This document shows, one piece after another, positions 60,940 to 64,000 of a stretch of DNA of 64,000 nucleotides; the first letter of the stretch is position 1; every line of letters begins with the position of its first letter. The notes under the pieces were generated by a model. The model ran no database searches, was not told the origin of the DNA, and saw nothing but the letters and a program-made list of their open reading frames with translations. Made by a program: the position numbers and the translations under genes. The stretch covers positions 1,459,581 through 1,523,580 of the forward strand of contig NZ_CP063169.1 of NCBI RefSeq assembly GCF_014960965.1. Reading direction: 5' to 3'. The stretch is from Ruania alkalisoli (GTDB lineage Bacteria > Actinomycetota > Actinomycetes > Actinomycetales > Beutenbergiaceae).

Positions 60940-62415
60940 ATGACCTCCCTCAACGACGAGAACCTGCGCGACCTCGATCCGGCGGTCGCCGTGCCGGACT
61001 ACGACCGCTCCGAGCTCCGGGTGGGCATCGTCCACATCGGCGTGGGCGGCTTCCACCGGGCCCACCAGGCGATGTACCTGGACCGGCTGATGGGCGAAGG
61101 AAAGGCGCACGACTGGGCGATCTGCGGGCTCGGCCTGCTCCCGGGGGACGCTCGGATGCGCGCCGCGCTCCTCGGTCAGGACGGCCTCTACGCGCTGGTC
61201 GTCAAGCACGCCGACGGTCACAACGAGGCGCGAGTGATCGGCTCGATCGTCGACTACGTCTTCGCCCCCGACGACCCGGAGGCCGCCCTCATGCGCCTGG
61301 CCGACCCGGCGGTCAGGATTGTCTCGCTCACCGTGACCGAGGGTGGCTACAACGTTCATCCGGTCACGGGGGAGTTTGATCTGACCGACCCGGCGGTCCG
61401 GGCCGACCTCGCACCTGAGGCGACGCCGTCGACCTCCTTCGGTTACGTCGTCGAGGCGCTACGGCGCCGCCGCGAGAACGGAACGGCGCCCTTCACGGTG
61501 ATGAGCTGCGACAACATCCAGGGCAACGGCGAGGTTGCTCACCGGATGTTCTCCGCCTTCGCCCGCGCCAAGGACGCCGATCTCGCTGACTGGATCGAGT
61601 CCCGCGTTCCCTTCCCGAACTCCATGGTCGACCGCATCACCCCGGTCACCACCGATGCCGACCGCACCCTCGTCGCCGACGAGCTCGGGATCGACGACGC
61701 CTGGCCGGTGGTCACCGAGCCGTTCAGTCAATGGGTGCTCGAAGACCGTTTCGCCGCGGGCCGGCCCCCGTACGAGGAGGCCGGTGTGCAGGTGGTCGAG
61801 GACGTCGAACCCTACGAGATGATGAAACTCCGGCTGCTCAATGCCAGCCACCAGGCGCTCGCCTATGTCGGCTATCTCTCGGGCTACCGGCTCGTGCACG
61901 ACGTGTGCCAGGACGAACTCTTCGCCCGCTTCCTGCGTACCTACATGGACACCGAGGCCACGCCCACACTGCGTCCTGTGCCCGGCGTGGATCTGGACGA
62001 CTACAAGTCGACGTTGATCGAGCGGTTCTCCAACCCGGGTGTGCGCGATACCGTCGCCCGGCTATGCGCGGAGTCCTCCGATCGGATCCCGACCTGGCTG
62101 GTCCCGGTCATCCGGGACAACCTCGCCAGCGGTGGCGAGATCCAGTTGTCTGCGGCGGTCGTGGCCAGTTGGGCCCGCTACGCCGAAGGTGTCGATGAGC
62201 AGGGCGAACCGATCGAGATCGTGGATCGCCTTGCCGACCGCGTCCACGCGGCGGCGCTGCGCCGGACCGAGGATGACGTGGCATTCCTGCGCGATCGGGA
62301 TCTGTTCGGCGATCTGGTAGATCACGAGCGCTTTGTCGACGCCTACCGCTGGGCCCTGGACTCGTTCCATGCCCGCGGGGCGCGCGCGACTGTCGCCGCC
62401 CTCATCGAAGGCTGA
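60940..62415 (+). CDS. Mannitol dehydrogenase family protein
   Basis: A 491-residue polyol dehydrogenase: N-terminal Rossmann VGIVHIGVGGFHRAHQAMY, then FVMSCDNIQ-like VMSCDNIQGNGE, VDRITPVTT and the catalytic Lys motif EPYEMMKLRLLNASHQALAY. Oxidises mannitol, arabinitol, fructuronate or similar with NAD. ATG has AAGGAG at 60929-60934. It is convergent with the SorC-type regulator, 13 bases between stops, and probably controlled by it. Confidence 0.93.
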   Translation: MTSLNDENLRDLDPAVAVPDYDRSELRVGIVHIGVGGFHRAHQAMYLDRLMGEGKAHDWAICGLGLLPGDARMRAALLGQDGLYALVVKHADGHNEARVIGSIVDYVFAPDDPEAALMRLADPAVRIVSLTVTEGGYNVHPVTGEFDLTDPAVRADLAPEATPSTSFGYVVEALRRRRENGTAPFTVMSCDNIQGNGEVAHRMFSAFARAKDADLADWIESRVPFPNSMVDRITPVTTDADRTLVADELGIDDAWPVVTEPFSQWVLEDRFAAGRPPYEEAGVQVVEDVEPYEMMKLRLLNASHQALAYVGYLSGYRLVHDVCQDELFARFLRTYMDTEATPTLRPVPGVDLDDYKSTLIERFSNPGVRDTVARLCAESSDRIPTWLVPVIRDNLASGGEIQLSAAVVASWARYAEGVDEQGEPIEIVDRLADRVHAAALRRTEDDVAFLRDRDLFGDLVDHERFVDAYRWALDSFHARGARATVAALIEG

Positions 62416-62428
62416 GCGCGCCGGAGCG

Positions 62429-63358
62429 TCAGTCCTGCTGTTCCATCAGCGCCCGGGCGCACTCGGCGTCGAGGACGAAAGTGGAGGCGATGTTTCCCAG
62501 CGCGGCGGCCCGCACGGCCGGAGCGACCCCCGCGCCGAAGCCGCACGCCACCACCTCGGGGGTGCGGCGCAGCTGATCGAGGCGAACCGCCACGACGCGC
62601 TCGTCAAGCGCGGTGTGGACGTCGTGCCCAGCGGCGTCGAAGAGCCGCCCTGAGCATTCCCCGACGGCGCCGATCGCCTCCGCCTCTTCCCGGTCGGCCT
62701 GGGTGATGTTCGGGTAGACGGTCGAGGCCTGACGCGACCAGCCACCGATCGCCACCACCGCGAGATTGAGGGCGTCAGCGCGCGTGAGGGCCTCGGCGAT
62801 CTGGGGTTGCTCACGCAATCCGGCGGCCGTGGCCGCGTCGCGGACCACGAGTGGTGCCCAGATGGGCCACGTGCGTACCCCTCGCAGGCTCTTGAGTCGC
62901 TGGATCATCTCGACCGAGTCGCCACTGTCGGCCACTGGCATCGCGCCGACCAGCTGGACGATCTCGCAGGGCTCGAGGTGATCCAGGTGCATGGTGGCTC
63001 GTTCGATCGTGCGTGACCAGGACATGCCGACCGTCATCCCGTCTCGCACGCGGTCGCGGATCGTGTCGGCCACGGTCCGCGCGAGTAGGTCGCGTCGCTG
63101 TGAGGGGTCCGAATGCGACGGGCTGATGATGACCCGCACGCCCAGGTCGGCGGAGACGCGAGCACCGAGGTCGGAATCGGATTCCTCCGGGAGGGCGATC
63201 GAGATCCGGACGATCCCGCGTTCGCGGGCCGTGCTGAGCAGACGCGCAACCTGGAACCGGGAGAGGTCGCGCTCCTTGGCGATCTCTACCTTGGACTTGC
63301 CCTCGAGGTGGAAGTCGATGCATACATCGCGCATGAGCGCGAGCTCGTCCTCGTCCAT
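62429..63358 (-). CDS. SorC/DeoR-like sugar-binding transcriptional regulator
   Basis: A 309-residue regulator. HTH near residues 18-40 (KSKVEIAKERDLSRFQVARLL), then a sugar-phosphate-binding domain with DGMTVGMSWSRTIERA and VGECSGRLFDAAG. Such proteins sense phosphorylated sugars or polyols. ATG 63358 is preferred over upstream ATGs 63403 and 63433 because homologues begin at this point and GCGGAG precedes it; the longer starts would also overlap the candidate operator. Confidence 0.88.
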   Translation of the reverse strand: MDEDELALMRDVCIDFHLEGKSKVEIAKERDLSRFQVARLLSTARERGIVRISIALPEESDSDLGARVSADLGVRVIISPSHSDPSQRRDLLARTVADTIRDRVRDGMTVGMSWSRTIERATMHLDHLEPCEIVQLVGAMPVADSGDSVEMIQRLKSLRGVRTWPIWAPLVVRDAATAAGLREQPQIAEALTRADALNLAVVAIGGWSRQASTVYPNITQADREEAEAIGAVGECSGRLFDAAGHDVHTALDERVVAVRLDQLRRTPEVVACGFGAGVAPAVRAAALGNIASTFVLDAECARALMEQQD

Positions 63359-63395
63359 AGTCTCGGCTCCGCTCTCACAAATGATGATGAAGGTG

Positions 63396-63464
63396 TTGCT
63401 CATTTGAGTGTATCGGACTACTGTAACCACCAACAGATGAGCACACGGTGATGCTCAAACGAGC
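63396..63464. promoter_or_regulatory. Cluster of TGCTCA operator-like motifs
   Basis: TTGCTCATTTGA (63396-63407), the inverse copy CAACAGATGAGCACA (63431-63445), and GCTCAAACGAGC (63453-63464) lie between the regulator and the divergent binding-protein gene. Same core as the sites at 60871-60905. Confidence 0.65.
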
Positions 63465-63510
63465 GGCGATGGTGTAAGTCCGCCGCTGCCACACCGACGT
63501 GAGGACGACG

Positions 63511-64000
63511 ATGTTCCCCATCCACCTTTCGGGATCCGCGCTGGCCGGATCAGCAGATCCACCCCACCGCCCACGGGACTGGACGCGACGGCGGGCGGCG
63601 GCCCTGGCCGGCGTCGCCTCGATCGCCCTCGCCGGTTGCGCCGGAGCCGGCGCTGTCGGCGGGGGAGACGGGCAGGAGCAGATCGTCGTGGCGATCGTCT
63701 CCAACCCGCAGATGCAGGATGCGATCTCGCTGCAGGACGAGTTCCGTGCCGAGCACCCGGACATCGATGTGCGCTTCGTGAGCCTGCCCGAGAACGAGGC
63801 GCGAGCGAAGATCACCGCCTCGGTGGCTACCGGCGGCGGCGAGTTCGACGTGGTGATGATCTCCAACTACGAAACTCCGATGTGGGCAGCGAACGGGTGG
63901 ATCGAGAACCTCCAGCCCTACGCCGAGGCGACCGAGGGGTACGCACCCGAGGACTTTGTGCCGAGCGTCGCCGAGGCGCTCTCCTATGAAGGGGACCTGT
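63511..64000 (+). CDS. ABC importer binding lipoprotein, polyol/sugar type (partial)
   Basis: Open from ATG 63511 to the window end; about 163 residues are seen. A long basic N-terminus (RPRDWTRRRAAALAG) is followed by a lipobox ALAGCAG. QDEFRAEHPDIDVRFVSLPENE and FDVVMISNYETPMWAANGW are typical of family-1 sugar/polyol binders such as SmoE. A GAGGA site precedes the ATG. Divergent from the SorC-type regulator and near the polyol dehydrogenase, so a mannitol/polyol uptake operon is likely; permease genes would be beyond the edge. Confidence 0.85.
   Translation, partial: MFPIHLSGSALAGSADPPHRPRDWTRRRAAALAGVASIALAGCAGAGAVGGGDGQEQIVVAIVSNPQMQDAISLQDEFRAEHPDIDVRFVSLPENEARAKITASVATGGGEFDVVMISNYETPMWAANGWIENLQPYAEATEGYAPEDFVPSVAEALSYEGDL

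Overview
This window comes from a high-GC Gram-positive bacterium, almost certainly an actinobacterium and probably of the order Micrococcales. The evidence is the very high third-position GC, GTG and TTG starts, many starts placed 6-8 bases after a TANNNT -10 box (leaderless mRNAs), the murI / cAMP-phosphodiesterase-like / rph / rdgB gene order also found in Mycobacterium, a tmRNA whose tag reads ADSKRTDFALAA, GAF-ANTAR and DUF3039/DUF2017 proteins, and a class-E-type LAxTG sorting signal. No rRNA, tRNA, CRISPR array, transposase or phage gene was seen. The one RNA gene found is ssrA.

Layout, left to right. 1-2.3 kb: the end of a sugar ABC operon (permease running off the window, ROK regulator) and a SnoaL-like protein. 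2.5-3.9 kb: a CMD/AhpD-fold peroxidase with an ECF41 (SigJ-type) sigma factor. 4.1-8.7 kb: a compact Tad pilus operon (ATPase, two membrane platform proteins, small pilin, three TadE/TadG-like pseudopilins). 8.8-12.2 kb: a membrane protein preceded by an overlooked 55-aa Met-rich ORF, divergent from a CopB copper ATPase with a CsoR-like operator between them. 12.3-15.5 kb: an ehuABCD-like ectoine/amino-acid ABC importer. 15.9-19.9 kb: an HhH-GPD protein, an MFS drug exporter, a duplicated intergenic repeat and an aldehyde dehydrogenase. 20-25 kb: the conserved core block prfB-ftsE-ftsX-M23 hydrolase-smpB.

25-34 kb: an accessory stretch with a DUF3137-like protein and a LacI-regulated ABC importer with nucleoside hydrolase, followed by DUF2207 and DoxX-like membrane proteins and nth. 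ssrA lies at 34.4 kb, about 9.3 kb from smpB. 34.8-39 kb: a GlsB-type stress membrane protein, a GAF-ANTAR regulator, an ABC exporter pair, and an orphan ABC ATPase bracketed by two copies of one hairpin. 39-46 kb: an acyl-CoA-dehydrogenase-like enzyme, an 881-aa Gly-rich/Ig-like cell-wall protein with LASTG anchor, a large LuxR-type (LAL) regulator and HU. 46.4-49.8 kb: a TetR-controlled DrrAB-type exporter with a GNAT enzyme.

49.8-60.9 kb: housekeeping genes DUF3039, helicase, pncB, clpS, DUF2017, murI, MBL-fold phosphodiesterase-like, ppc, rph and rdgB, interrupted by a triple 93-bp palindromic repeat. 60.9-64 kb: a polyol/sugar locus (mannitol-dehydrogenase-family enzyme, SorC-type regulator, start of a binding-protein gene) sharing a TGCTCATnTG motif that looks like the regulator's operator. 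The most interesting unexplained signals are the copper-flanked small ORF, the repeat families at 18.2, 38.0/39.0 and 52.1 kb, and several well-formed candidate operators.
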